The notes below the pieces were generated by a model. The model ran no database searches. It had not been told where the DNA came from and was given only the letters and a program-made list of their open reading frames with translations. Below are positions 1-6,936 of a DNA stretch of 8,075 bases, piece after piece; the first letter of the stretch is position 1; the number at the start of each line of letters is the position of its first letter. Position numbers and translations under genes: made by a program. Source of the stretch: Anaerolinea thermophila (GTDB taxonomy: Bacteria > Chloroflexota > Anaerolineae > Anaerolineales > DRKV01); the NCBI GenBank assembly GCA_020722405.1, contig DYKW01000019.1, positions 1 through 8,075 on the forward strand, in the 5' to 3' direction.

Positions 1-189
1 TACCTGAAGCTTTCTGGTTGCAAGGTGGGCTTGCCGATCAACTTCAATGTCAGGGTACTGAAGAATGGCATTCGCCGGGTGGTGAACTCCAGATTCTCCA
101 CGGGCTCTGCGGTAAACAGATACTCGCTCACATTTGCCGGTGCTTATGAACTTTCTTCCTACTGCTCTCCCCGAAGTTATCCTGATTGA
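1..189 (+). CDS. GxxExxY-family protein, C-terminal fragment (partial at left edge)
   Basis: An open frame enters from the left edge and stops at TGA 187-189, giving 62 residues. The first part (YLKLSGCKVGLPINFNV, then VLKNGIRRVVN) matches the conserved C-terminal block of GxxExxY proteins, a small PD-(D/E)XK-like family of unknown function and usually about 125-140 residues long. The usual GLLINFN is here GLPINFN, with a proline. After RRVVN, where many members end or carry a short variable tail, about 33 more low-conservation residues follow, and the last 44 nt lie inside rfbC in another frame. The N-terminal GxxExxY signature and the start lie outside the window. The family call rests on recognising this block. 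The tail could be natural, or could be read-through after loss of an earlier stop. Confidence 0.72.
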   Translation, partial: YLKLSGCKVGLPINFNVRVLKNGIRRVVNSRFSTGSAVNRYSLTFAGAYELSSYCSPRSYPD

Positions 190-703
190 GCCGCGTGTTT
201 TCGAAGATCAACGTGGCTTTTTCATGGAAACCTATCATCAGGCGAAGTTCCGTCAGGGTGGCATCACGGCCGAATTTGTGCAAGATAACCACTCCGGCTC
301 CCAGCGCGGTATTTTGCGTGGACTTCATTACCAGGTTCGACAGCCACAAGGGAAACTGGTGCGCGCCGTTGCCGGGCGGGTCTTCGATGTGGCGGTGGAT
401 ATCCGCCGGGGTTCGCCCACCTTTGGAAAGTGGGTTGGTGTAGAACTCTCGGCGCAAAACAAACGCCAATTGTGGATACCAAAGGGCTTTGCACACGGTT
501 TCTACGTCTTGAGTGAATGGGCAGAAATTGTGTATAAGGCTACCAACCTGTACGCCCCAGAATGGGATCGCAGCATCCGTTGGAATGACCCTGAGATCGG
601 TATTGTCTGGCCGCTGTTGGATGGGCAACCGCCCTTACTCTCGGAAAAGGATGCCCACGCCCCCCTCCTCCGAGAGGCCGAAGTGTTTTCGTTTCCCGTA
701 TAA
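146..703 (+). CDS. rfbC: dTDP-4-dehydrorhamnose 3,5-epimerase (RmlC)
   Basis: This cytoplasmic cupin enzyme converts dTDP-4-keto-6-deoxy-D-glucose to dTDP-4-keto-L-rhamnose, the third step of dTDP-L-rhamnose synthesis. The 185-residue product has the normal family length. Visible landmarks are the N-terminal RGFFMETY (23-30), the RGILRGLHYQ block (54-63) with the catalytic base His61, IPKGFAHGF (111-119), Tyr130 in the YK.T context as likely general acid, and Asp169 near the end as partner of the His-Asp dyad. ATG 146 is preferred because family members begin MxFxPTxxPEV. TTG 134 and GTG 140 are possible in-frame starts that would add four or two residues, and no strong Shine-Dalgarno site separates them. 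The gene overlaps the upstream GxxExxY frame by 44 nt and is followed after 26 nt by rfbB. Function is near certain; the exact start is less so. Confidence 0.96.
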   Translation: MNFLPTALPEVILIEPRVFEDQRGFFMETYHQAKFRQGGITAEFVQDNHSGSQRGILRGLHYQVRQPQGKLVRAVAGRVFDVAVDIRRGSPTFGKWVGVELSAQNKRQLWIPKGFAHGFYVLSEWAEIVYKATNLYAPEWDRSIRWNDPEIGIVWPLLDGQPPLLSEKDAHAPLLREAEVFSFPV

Positions 704-716
704 CCCTTGTTTTGTT

Positions 717-721
717 AGGAG
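717..721 (+). promoter_or_regulatory. Ribosome binding site of rfbB
   Basis: AGGAG lies 8 nt before ATG 730. This decides the rfbB start at 730 rather than the in-frame TTG at 712, which lies upstream of this site and would add six residues before the conserved start of the Rossmann fold. Confidence 0.8.
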
Positions 722-729
722 AATCCCTC

Positions 730-1809
730 ATGCAAAATATCCTTGTCACCGGCGGTGCCGGTTTTATTGGCTCGAACTTCATCCGTTACATGCTCGCGCA
801 TGAGCCAGAAATTCGCATTGTCAATTTAGATGCGCTCACCTATGCCGGCAGCATGGAGAACCTGGCGAATCTGCCCGACCCGGCACGTCATACTTTTGTC
901 AAGGGCAGTATTTGCGATGGCAATCTGGTGATGCAATTGCTGCACGAGCACCGCATCGATACCATTGTGCATTTCGCCGCCGAATCGCATGTAGACCGCT
1001 CTATTCTGGGGCCAGGTGCCTTTGTGCAGACCAATATCGTGGGCACCTTCACCTTGTTGGAAGCGGCGCGTCGCTTTTGGCTGAATGAAAAAGCCTTGGG
1101 AACACAGTCGGTGCGTTTTCATCATGTCTCTACCGATGAAGTCTTTGGTTCGCTAGGGCCGGATGACCCGCCTTTCGACGAAAATACACCCTACGCCCCG
1201 CGTTCTCCCTATGCGGCTAGCAAGGCCTCCGGTGACCACCTGGTGCGGGCATATTTCCACACTTACGGGTTGCCAATCACGATTACGAATTGCTCCAACA
1301 ACTACGGACCTTACCAGTTTCCGGAAAAACTCATTCCTCTGATGATTTTGAACGCCGTGGAAGGGAAACCCTTGCCGGTGTATGGCGATGGTATGCAGAT
1401 TCGGGATTGGTTGTATGTAGACGACCACAGTGAGGCCATTCGCCGCGTGTTGCACGATGGCCGTGTGGGCGAGACGTACACGGTGGGAGGGGATAATCAG
1501 CCGCCTAACATCCAGATTGTGAACACCATTTGCGAGATATTGGATGAATTGCAGCCTGACGCCCCTCACACGCCTCATGCCCGTCTGATTACCCACGTGA
1601 CAGATCGCCCCGGTCATGACCGCCGTTATGACATCGACATCACCAAAATTCGCACCGAATTGGGGTGGCAGCCTTCTGAACAGTTACAAAGCGGTCTGTT
1701 GAAGACCGTGCGCTGGTATTTGGACAACCCGGCATGGGTGGATGCCATCCGCAAGCAACAGGAATACCAGCAGTGGATGGAAGCCAACTACGCCGGACGG
1801 CAGGCATAG
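730..1809 (+). CDS. rfbB: dTDP-glucose 4,6-dehydratase (RmlB)
   Basis: This extended-SDR enzyme uses tightly bound NAD to turn dTDP-glucose into dTDP-4-keto-6-deoxy-D-glucose, the second step of the rhamnose pathway. The product has 359 residues, within the usual 330-360 range. The N-terminus carries the NAD-binding GGAGFIG (8-14). HFAAESHVDRS (81-91) is typical of the family. The catalytic STDEVFG (134-140) gives the Thr-Asp-Glu trio at 135-137, and YAASK (161-165) supplies the catalytic Tyr161 and Lys165. Substrate-binding segments NCSNNYGPYQFPEKLIP and RDWLYVDDH follow, and the C-terminal RPGHDRRYDID is characteristic of RmlB. The set of motifs separates it from UDP-galactose 4-epimerase and other SDR relatives. 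ATG 730 is supported by a good AGGAG site. It lies 26 nt after rfbC and 33 nt before rfbA, consistent with one transcript. Confidence 0.98.
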   Translation: MQNILVTGGAGFIGSNFIRYMLAHEPEIRIVNLDALTYAGSMENLANLPDPARHTFVKGSICDGNLVMQLLHEHRIDTIVHFAAESHVDRSILGPGAFVQTNIVGTFTLLEAARRFWLNEKALGTQSVRFHHVSTDEVFGSLGPDDPPFDENTPYAPRSPYAASKASGDHLVRAYFHTYGLPITITNCSNNYGPYQFPEKLIPLMILNAVEGKPLPVYGDGMQIRDWLYVDDHSEAIRRVLHDGRVGETYTVGGDNQPPNIQIVNTICEILDELQPDAPHTPHARLITHVTDRPGHDRRYDIDITKIRTELGWQPSEQLQSGLLKTVRWYLDNPAWVDAIRKQQEYQQWMEANYAGRQA

Positions 1810-1830
1810 AGCGATGATTTCTAGATTCCC

Positions 1831-1834
1831 AGGA
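1831..1834 (+). promoter_or_regulatory. Ribosome binding site of rfbA
   Basis: AGGA lies 8 nt before ATG 1843, in the 33-nt rfbB-rfbA gap. It supports ATG 1843 as the start, and the conserved MKGIILAGG begins exactly there. Confidence 0.6.
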
Positions 1835-1842
1835 CGAACCCT

Positions 1843-2742
1843 ATGAAAGGTATCATTCTCGCAGGCGGAAAAGGCACCCGTCTCTACCCTTTGACGTTGA
1901 GCGCTAGCAAGCAAATGTTGCCGGTGTACAACAAACCGATGATTTACTACCCGCTTTCGATGCTAATGCTGGCGGGCATTCGTGATATTTTGGTCATTAG
2001 TTCCCCGGAGGCACTGCCGGACTTCCAAACCCTGTTGGGAGATGGGGCGCGTTGGGGACTGCGTTTCTCCTATGCCGAGCAACCCGAGCCGCGCGGCCTG
2101 GCGGAAGCCTTCATTATCGGACGTGATTTCGTAGGTCAGGATAACGTTGCCTTGATTTTGGGTGATAACATTTTCTATGGGTACAACCTGCCTGGACAGT
2201 TACGTCAGGCTGTGGCACTGGAAAGCGGTGCGACCATTTTTGCCTATGCGGTGCGTGACCCCGAACGCTACGGCGTGGTAGAATTCGATGCCCAGGGACG
2301 GGCTTTGAGCATCGAAGAAAAGCCTGAAAAGCCGCGTTCCCATTATGCCGTCCCGGGGCTGTATTTTTATGATAACCGGGTATTGGATATTGCCGCCAAC
2401 CTGTTGCCTTCTGCACGCGGCGAATTGGAGATCACCGATGTCAATCTCGCTTACCTGCGGCAAGGCCAATTGCATGTTCAAGTGATGGGACGTGGGGTGG
2501 CCTGGTTGGATGCCGGCACACACGAATCCCTTTTGCAGGCCGCCAATTTTGTGTATGCCATTGAAGAACGCCAGGGTATGATGATTTCTTGTCCCGAAGA
2601 GATTGCCTACCGTTTGGGCTACATCAGTGCCGATGATTTGATGGCCTTGGGAGAAGCGTACAAGAACAACGAGTACGGTCAGTATTTACTGCGCCTGGCG
2701 CATGATGCGATGTCACCACCGCACCGGTGGGAGATGCTCTAA
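1843..2742 (+). CDS. rfbA: Glucose-1-phosphate thymidylyltransferase (RmlA, short form)
   Basis: This enzyme joins dTTP and glucose 1-phosphate to dTDP-glucose plus pyrophosphate, the entry step of the pathway. The product has 299 residues, typical of the RmlA short form of about 290-300. The nucleotidyltransferase signature GGKGTRLYPLT (8-18) opens the protein, followed by SKQMLPVYNKPMIYYPL (22-38) with the sugar-phosphate-contacting lysine region. LGDNIFYG (106-113) carries the metal-binding Asp108. EEKPEKP (158-164) and the WLDAGTHESL block (221-230, second metal Asp223) complete the active site. The full-length similarity in style to enterobacterial RmlA, including LMLAGIRDIL and LLGDGARWGL, makes glucose-1-phosphate thymidylyltransferase far more likely than a GlmU- or UTP-type enzyme. 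The gene ends only 2 nt before rfbD, suggesting translational coupling. Confidence 0.98.
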   Translation: MKGIILAGGKGTRLYPLTLSASKQMLPVYNKPMIYYPLSMLMLAGIRDILVISSPEALPDFQTLLGDGARWGLRFSYAEQPEPRGLAEAFIIGRDFVGQDNVALILGDNIFYGYNLPGQLRQAVALESGATIFAYAVRDPERYGVVEFDAQGRALSIEEKPEKPRSHYAVPGLYFYDNRVLDIAANLLPSARGELEITDVNLAYLRQGQLHVQVMGRGVAWLDAGTHESLLQAANFVYAIEERQGMMISCPEEIAYRLGYISADDLMALGEAYKNNEYGQYLLRLAHDAMSPPHRWEML

Positions 2743-2744
2743 AG

Positions 2745-3626
2745 ATGAAAATCCTTCTCCTGGGGAATAGGGGGCAGTTGGGATGGGAACTTCAGCGTAC
2801 CCTTGCTTGTTTAGGCCCCGTCACCGCCCTGGATTACCCCCAAATTGACCTGACCGATCTGGAGGCCGCGCGTGCCCTGTTGTGGGATGTGCACCCACAG
2901 GTGGTCGTCAACGCCACGGCGTATACTGATGTGGATAAGGCTGAAAGCGAACGGGAAGTCGCCTTCGCCCTCAACGCCGCCACTCCGCGCCTACTGGCCG
3001 AGGAAGCCCGGCGCATGGGTGCTGCCCTGTTGCACTACTCTACCGATTACGTTTTCGACGGCTCGAAGGGCGCGCCTTATGTCGAAAGCGATGCGCCTCA
3101 TCCGCTTAATGTGTATGGTGAGAGCAAACTGGCCGGGGAGCAGGCCATTCAGCAAGCCGGTGGCGCAGCGCTGATTTTCCGTACCGCCTGGGTGTACAGT
3201 TTGCGGCGTCCCAGTTTCGTTACCAAAACGTTGTCCTGGGCGCAAAACAACTCCGTGTTGCGCATTGTGGATGACCAGGTCAGCAACCCCACGTGGGCGC
3301 GCGCCCTGGCGGAAGTTACAGCCCAGATGTTGGCACAGGCTGCGGTGAGCGGTGATCCTGTGCAGTGGCTTGCGGCGCGTGCTGGAGTGTATCACCTGGC
3401 GGGCGATGGCTATGCCAGCCGACTGGCGTGGGCGCGGGAAATCGTGTGTCTGGGGATGCCTGAAAACCATCCACAAGTGGTGCCCGCCAAAAGCACCGAC
3501 TTCCCTACCCCGGCGCAACGGCCCCTCTTTTCGGCGTTGGATTGCTCAAAATTCAAGGCCACCTTTGGGTTAGAACTTCCCCCCTGGCAAGTAGCCCTAA
3601 CGCTGGCGATGGAACGCAGCAAATGA
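2745..3626 (+). CDS. rfbD: dTDP-4-dehydrorhamnose reductase (RmlD)
   Basis: This SDR-type enzyme reduces dTDP-4-keto-L-rhamnose to dTDP-L-rhamnose with NAD(P)H, the last step of the pathway. The product has 293 residues, the family norm. The N-terminal nucleotide-binding motif is GNRGQLG (7-13), NATAYTDVDKAE (56-67) is diagnostic, and STDYVFDG (99-106) with YGESK (124-128) gives the likely catalytic Thr100, Tyr124 and Lys128. FRTAWVYS and DDQVSNPTWA further down are also typical of RmlD. An in-frame GTG at 2727 would add six residues, but MKILLLGNRGQLG starts cleanly at ATG 2745, with a GGTGGGAG stretch about 11 nt upstream inside rfbA. The 2-nt gap to rfbA and the 4-nt overlap with wecB argue for coupled translation. 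Confidence 0.97.
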   Translation: MKILLLGNRGQLGWELQRTLACLGPVTALDYPQIDLTDLEAARALLWDVHPQVVVNATAYTDVDKAESEREVAFALNAATPRLLAEEARRMGAALLHYSTDYVFDGSKGAPYVESDAPHPLNVYGESKLAGEQAIQQAGGAALIFRTAWVYSLRRPSFVTKTLSWAQNNSVLRIVDDQVSNPTWARALAEVTAQMLAQAAVSGDPVQWLAARAGVYHLAGDGYASRLAWAREIVCLGMPENHPQVVPAKSTDFPTPAQRPLFSALDCSKFKATFGLELPPWQVALTLAMERSK

Positions 3627-4720
3627 AAGTGCTCTCGGTGGTTGGCACACGGCCGGAATCTGTCAAGATGGCACCGGTGATTTTGCGGTTGCGTCAAACG
3701 CCAGGGGTGGAGTCCGTGGTGTGTGTCACTGCCCAGCACCGCGAAATGCTCGATCAGGTGCTCGATTTGTTTGGCATCACGCCGGACATCGACTTGAACC
3801 TGATGCGCCCGGAGCAAACGCTGGCAGGAATTTCAGCGGCGATTTTTACGCATCTCGACCCTGTGTTGCGAGAAATGCAGCCCGATTGGGTGTTGGCCCA
3901 GGGCGATACCACCACAGTGATGGCGACGGCATTACTCAGTTACTACCATCGCATTCGCTTTGGCCACGTCGAAGCCGGATTGCGCACCAACGATAAGTGG
4001 CAGCCCTTCCCTGAAGAAATCAATCGCCGTGTCGCGGGTGTCGTTGCCGACTTGCATTTTGCCCCAACGGATTGGGCGCGCCAAAACCTGTTGCAAGAAG
4101 GCATTCCAGAAGAGATAATTTGGGTGACGGGCAATCCGGTCATTGACGCCTTGCACCAGGTTGTGAGGTCTCCCTTCGATTGGGATGCTTCTCCGTTGGC
4201 AAAACTGCCATCGGACAAGCGGCTCATCCTGGTAACTGCCCATCGCCGTGAAAATTTTGGGCGCCCGCTGGAGAATATCTGTACTGCCCTAAGGGAATTG
4301 TCCAGCCGTCCAGATGTGCATTTGGTGTATCCTGTTCATCTGAATCCCAACGTGTGGGATGTGGTGCACCGCCTGTTGGATGGTGTTCCCAATGTCACCT
4401 TGCTGCCGCCGTTGGATTACTTGCCGCTGGTGCATTTACTGAAACGCAGTGTGCTGGTACTCACCGATTCGGGTGGCTTGCAAGAAGAGGCGCCTGGCCT
4501 GGGTGTGCCTGTGTTGGTTCTACGAACAGTGACCGAGCGTCCCGAAGGTGTGCAGGCTGGGACCGTCAAGTTAGTGGGCACCGACACCGTGCGCATCGTA
4601 CAAGAAGCCACCCGTTTGTTGGACGATCCCCAGGCACACGCCGCCATGGCGCAAGCCGTCAACCCGTATGGTGATGGGCACGCTGCTGAACGCATTGTGA
4701 ATGCACTGATTGAATTCTAA
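3623..4720 (+). CDS. wecB: UDP-N-acetylglucosamine 2-epimerase, non-hydrolysing
   Basis: This cytoplasmic GT-B-fold enzyme interconverts UDP-GlcNAc and UDP-ManNAc, supplying ManNAc or its derivatives for surface polymers. The product has 365 residues, the usual length. VGTRPESVKMAPV (7-19) is the N-terminal signature, with ES where most members have EA. QGDTT (93-97) carries Asp95, HVEAGLRT (115-122) carries Glu117, PFPEEINRR (128-136) carries Glu131, and TAHRREN (205-211) carries His207. These correspond to the catalytic and substrate residues known from E. coli WecB. VYPVHLNPNV and LTDSGGLQEEAPGLGVPV bind the UDP moiety. ATG 3623 overlaps the rfbD TGA in an ATGA, and a longer frame open from 3542 lies within rfbD and adds unconserved sequence, so it is rejected. 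No UDP-ManNAc dehydrogenase is in view, so it is unknown whether ManNAc is used directly. Confidence 0.95.
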   Translation: MKVLSVVGTRPESVKMAPVILRLRQTPGVESVVCVTAQHREMLDQVLDLFGITPDIDLNLMRPEQTLAGISAAIFTHLDPVLREMQPDWVLAQGDTTTVMATALLSYYHRIRFGHVEAGLRTNDKWQPFPEEINRRVAGVVADLHFAPTDWARQNLLQEGIPEEIIWVTGNPVIDALHQVVRSPFDWDASPLAKLPSDKRLILVTAHRRENFGRPLENICTALRELSSRPDVHLVYPVHLNPNVWDVVHRLLDGVPNVTLLPPLDYLPLVHLLKRSVLVLTDSGGLQEEAPGLGVPVLVLRTVTERPEGVQAGTVKLVGTDTVRIVQEATRLLDDPQAHAAMAQAVNPYGDGHAAERIVNALIEF

Positions 4721-4739
4721 AGGTCAAATAACAACTGCT

Positions 4740-5561
4740 ATGTCTTCTTCTGTTTACTACGATTCTGATGCCATTCGTTCCCCTGAAATCCAGGAATTGC
4801 GCGAAATATGGCGCTACCGCGACCTGTTGCGATTGTTAGTGGCAAACAGCATAAAAACCCGTTACAAGCGCTCTGTCTTAGGGGTATTGTGGACCTTGCT
4901 CAACCCGCTGTTGACCACCATTGTGCTGACGGTAGCACTTTCTCAACTCTTTAGATTTCAAATTGAGAATTATCCGGTTTACTTACTTTCCAGTTTAATT
5001 GCCTGGAATTTCTTTTCACAAACGGTAACCCAGGTGATGAGTACCTTGATATGGGGGAGCCATTTAATGAAGCGGATTTACGTACCGCGTGCCGTCTTCC
5101 CTATCTCCGTCATTGGCAATGGGTTGGTAAACCTGTTTTTGGCGTTAATTCCGCTCTTCGTCATCATGCTGTTCGTCCACCAGCCCTTGTATTGGACGTT
5201 GGGACTTTTGCCGTTTGCTGTACTTTTATTGACCATGTTTACTGCTGGGGTCTCATTGCTACTGGCTACATTGGCGGTCTATTTTGTGGATTTGGTTGAG
5301 ATGGTTAAAATTTTGCTCATGGCCTGGTTTTATCTGACGCCGATTATTTATCCCCTCGAGGCGGTGCCACCGAAATATGCTTGGTTACTCAGATTGAACC
5401 CTATGAGTTATCTAATTGAAATTTTCCGCCAGTTGATTTATGACGGCACTACCCCACCTGAATCCCATTTGGCGTTGGCGAGTGTCGTCAGCGTGGTAGT
5501 TTTTCTGACAGGTTGGGTCGTCTTTACGAGAAAGTCAAATGAATTTGCCTACCACATCTGA
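4740..5561 (+). CDS. wzm: ABC-2 type polysaccharide export permease (Wzm-like)
   Basis: This is the membrane subunit of an ABC exporter that moves a finished, lipid-linked polysaccharide across the cytoplasmic membrane. The product has 273 residues, normal for Wzm/TagG/KpsM-type permeases. A polar N-terminus with REIWRYRDLLRLL leads into KTRYKRSVLGVLWTLLNP (39-56), the amphipathic element and signature typical of this family. About six hydrophobic segments follow, near 50-71, 79-102, 119-146, 152-182, 187-205 and 245-262. YLTPIIYPLEAVP (198-210) and LNPMSYLIEIFRQLIYDG (219-236) are also classic. ATG 4740 fits the family; an in-frame TTG at 4710 overlaps the end of wecB and is less likely. The nearest AGGT lies about 15 nt upstream, so initiation may lean on coupling to wecB. 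The end overlaps wzt by 23 nt. Wzm versus TagG cannot be separated from this sequence alone. Confidence 0.93.
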   Translation: MSSSVYYDSDAIRSPEIQELREIWRYRDLLRLLVANSIKTRYKRSVLGVLWTLLNPLLTTIVLTVALSQLFRFQIENYPVYLLSSLIAWNFFSQTVTQVMSTLIWGSHLMKRIYVPRAVFPISVIGNGLVNLFLALIPLFVIMLFVHQPLYWTLGLLPFAVLLLTMFTAGVSLLLATLAVYFVDLVEMVKILLMAWFYLTPIIYPLEAVPPKYAWLLRLNPMSYLIEIFRQLIYDGTTPPESHLALASVVSVVVFLTGWVVFTRKSNEFAYHI

Positions 5562-6807
5562 ACAAAACCCGGTTATTCAACTGGACAACGTGACGGTCAC
5601 TTATCGGGCTGCGCAGGAACGAATCCCTTCTTTCAAGGAATATGCCATTCGCTGGCTTAAACGCGAAATCCGGGCCAGAGAATTTATAGCCCTTCGAAAC
5701 ATCACATTGAAGGTGTATCCAGGGGAAGTCTTGGGAATTATCGGGCCCAATGGTGCCGGGAAAAGCACTTTGTTGAAAGTCGTTGCGCGCGTACTTCACC
5801 CAACGCAAGGACGAGTGCGAATTGCCGGCCGGGTTTCTCCCCTGCTCGAATTGGGCGCCGGTTTCGATCCAGAATTGACCGGGCGCGAAAATGTGTATCT
5901 GAACAGTACGATTTTGGGGTTTTCGCGTCGCGATGTAGAACAGCGTTTTGAGCGCATTGTGGATTTTGCCGGATTGCGAGAATTCATCGATGTTCCTGTA
6001 CGCACCTATTCCACAGGGATGGGCGCGCGCCTGGGCTTTTCGGTTGCCACAGACGTACAGCCAGAAATCCTGATTGTGGATGAAATCCTGGGGGTGGGTG
6101 ATGCCAACTTCCAGAAAAAATCTTTTGAGCGCATCCAACAATTTCAGGCCAATGGGTCAACGATTTTATTAGTAACACACAGCCTGCAAAAAGTGCAAGA
6201 AATGTGTACCCGTGTTATATGGCTCGAACAGGGCAATCTGGTAATGGAGGGCAACCCCGAACAAGTGATTTCGCAATACCTGGAATATAACAAAAAGCAA
6301 GAAGAAACTCACTTACGCACAGTACGTCCGGTACAAGAAAAGAAAGAGGCGCCCAAACGTTGGGGAAATTACCAGGCAGAAATCGTGGATGTACGCATAG
6401 AGAATGCGGCAGAAAAAGAACAACGCATTTTTCAAACTGGAGACACTTTGCGCCTGCGACTTCGCTATCGAGCACATCAACCCATCGCTGATGCAGTTTT
6501 TGGGATGGCCATTCACAATCATCAAGGCCTTCACATTACTGGCCCAAATACACAAATTGCCGGCTTGAAAATTCCCGTTTTGCAGGGTGAGGGAGAAGTG
6601 TTGTACATTGTTCCTCATGTCCCCTTGTTGGATGGGCTGTATCACATCTCGGTGGCAATTGTCAATGAGGCGGATTCAGAAATGTATGATTACCACGATC
6701 GTCAATATGATTTTCGCATAGACAATGAGTCTAATCCCCAGGCCGAGAAATACGGTTTGGTTACGTTGCGGGGAGAATGGGAGGTTAAGAAAAGCACAAC
6801 GAGATAG
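5539..6807 (+). CDS. wzt: Polysaccharide ABC transporter ATP-binding protein with C-terminal carbohydrate-binding-type domain (Wzt-like)
   Basis: This is the ATPase subunit partnering the Wzm-like permease. The product has 422 residues, far longer than the roughly 250 of a bare ATPase. Residues 12-250 form the nucleotide-binding domain: Walker A GPNGAGKST (69-77), the family motif LGAGFDPELTGRENVYLN (105-122), the divergent ABC signature YSTGM (157-161), Walker B EILIVDE (176-182) with Glu182, GVGD (185-188), and switch His214. A charged linker at about 250-275 leads to a beta-rich domain at about 276-412 resembling Wzt_C, which in E. coli O8/O9a exporters binds the modified non-reducing end of the glycan before export. 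ATG 5539 lies 23 nt inside wzm, with GAGAAAG just upstream, implying coupled synthesis of the two subunits. The C-terminal domain assignment rests on position, length and general character, not on a search. Confidence 0.94.
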   Translation: MNLPTTSEQNPVIQLDNVTVTYRAAQERIPSFKEYAIRWLKREIRAREFIALRNITLKVYPGEVLGIIGPNGAGKSTLLKVVARVLHPTQGRVRIAGRVSPLLELGAGFDPELTGRENVYLNSTILGFSRRDVEQRFERIVDFAGLREFIDVPVRTYSTGMGARLGFSVATDVQPEILIVDEILGVGDANFQKKSFERIQQFQANGSTILLVTHSLQKVQEMCTRVIWLEQGNLVMEGNPEQVISQYLEYNKKQEETHLRTVRPVQEKKEAPKRWGNYQAEIVDVRIENAAEKEQRIFQTGDTLRLRLRYRAHQPIADAVFGMAIHNHQGLHITGPNTQIAGLKIPVLQGEGEVLYIVPHVPLLDGLYHISVAIVNEADSEMYDYHDRQYDFRIDNESNPQAEKYGLVTLRGEWEVKKSTTR

Positions 6808-6936
6808 CCATTGTCGCTCAAAGGGCTGTGCAAGGCGCTCATTTCAGTAGAAACCATTGGGAGAAGATGTGTGCACGTTTTTAGGATTTGTAGAGTATTG
6901 CTCCTTGTTCTTCATTAGCGGTAACGGTGAATAAAA
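6808..6936 (+). other. Intergenic gap between wzt and the glycosyltransferase
   Basis: This 129-nt stretch is the longest non-coding interval in the window. It contains a short GTGCAC palindrome followed by GTTTTT (6873-6883), too small to call a terminator, and CCATTG occurs twice (6808 and 6854 regions) without further repeat structure. No -35/-10 pair with good spacing stands out. It may be a boundary between transcription units or a joint between modules, but the sequence does not prove either. Confidence 0.4.
6926..6930 (+). promoter_or_regulatory. Ribosome binding site of the glycosyltransferase
   Basis: GGTGA lies 6 nt before ATG 6937. The in-frame TGA at 6928-6930 overlaps this site and closes the frame upstream, so ATG 6937 is the first possible start after that stop. 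Confidence 0.6.

Noticed and set aside
1..145. Promoter for rfbC
   Set aside because: No well-spaced -35/-10 pair was found. The region is coding for the GxxExxY protein, so rfbC may be transcribed from upstream.
128..628. 166-residue antisense open frame opposite rfbC
   Set aside because: It is fully covered by rfbC on the other strand, with no plausible domain.
1153..1617. 154-residue antisense open frame opposite rfbB
   Set aside because: It lies opposite RmlB sequence carrying the catalytic motifs, and nothing in its translation suggests a real protein.
2991..3518. 175-residue antisense open frame opposite rfbD
   Set aside because: It is a shadow of the conserved rfbD frame, with an unstructured composition and no family features.
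3542..3622. N-terminal extension of wecB within rfbD
   Set aside because: The 27 extra residues are the out-of-frame reading of rfbD and precede the universally placed start motif MKVLSVVGTRPE at 3623.
5524..6141. 205-residue antisense open frame opposite wzt
   Set aside because: It lies entirely opposite the end of wzm and the conserved ATPase domain of wzt, shows no recognisable motif, and is best explained by codon bias on the coding strand.
6873..6883. Possible terminator (GTGCAC palindrome then T-run)
   Set aside because: The palindrome has no loop and only three pairs per arm, too weak for an intrinsic terminator.
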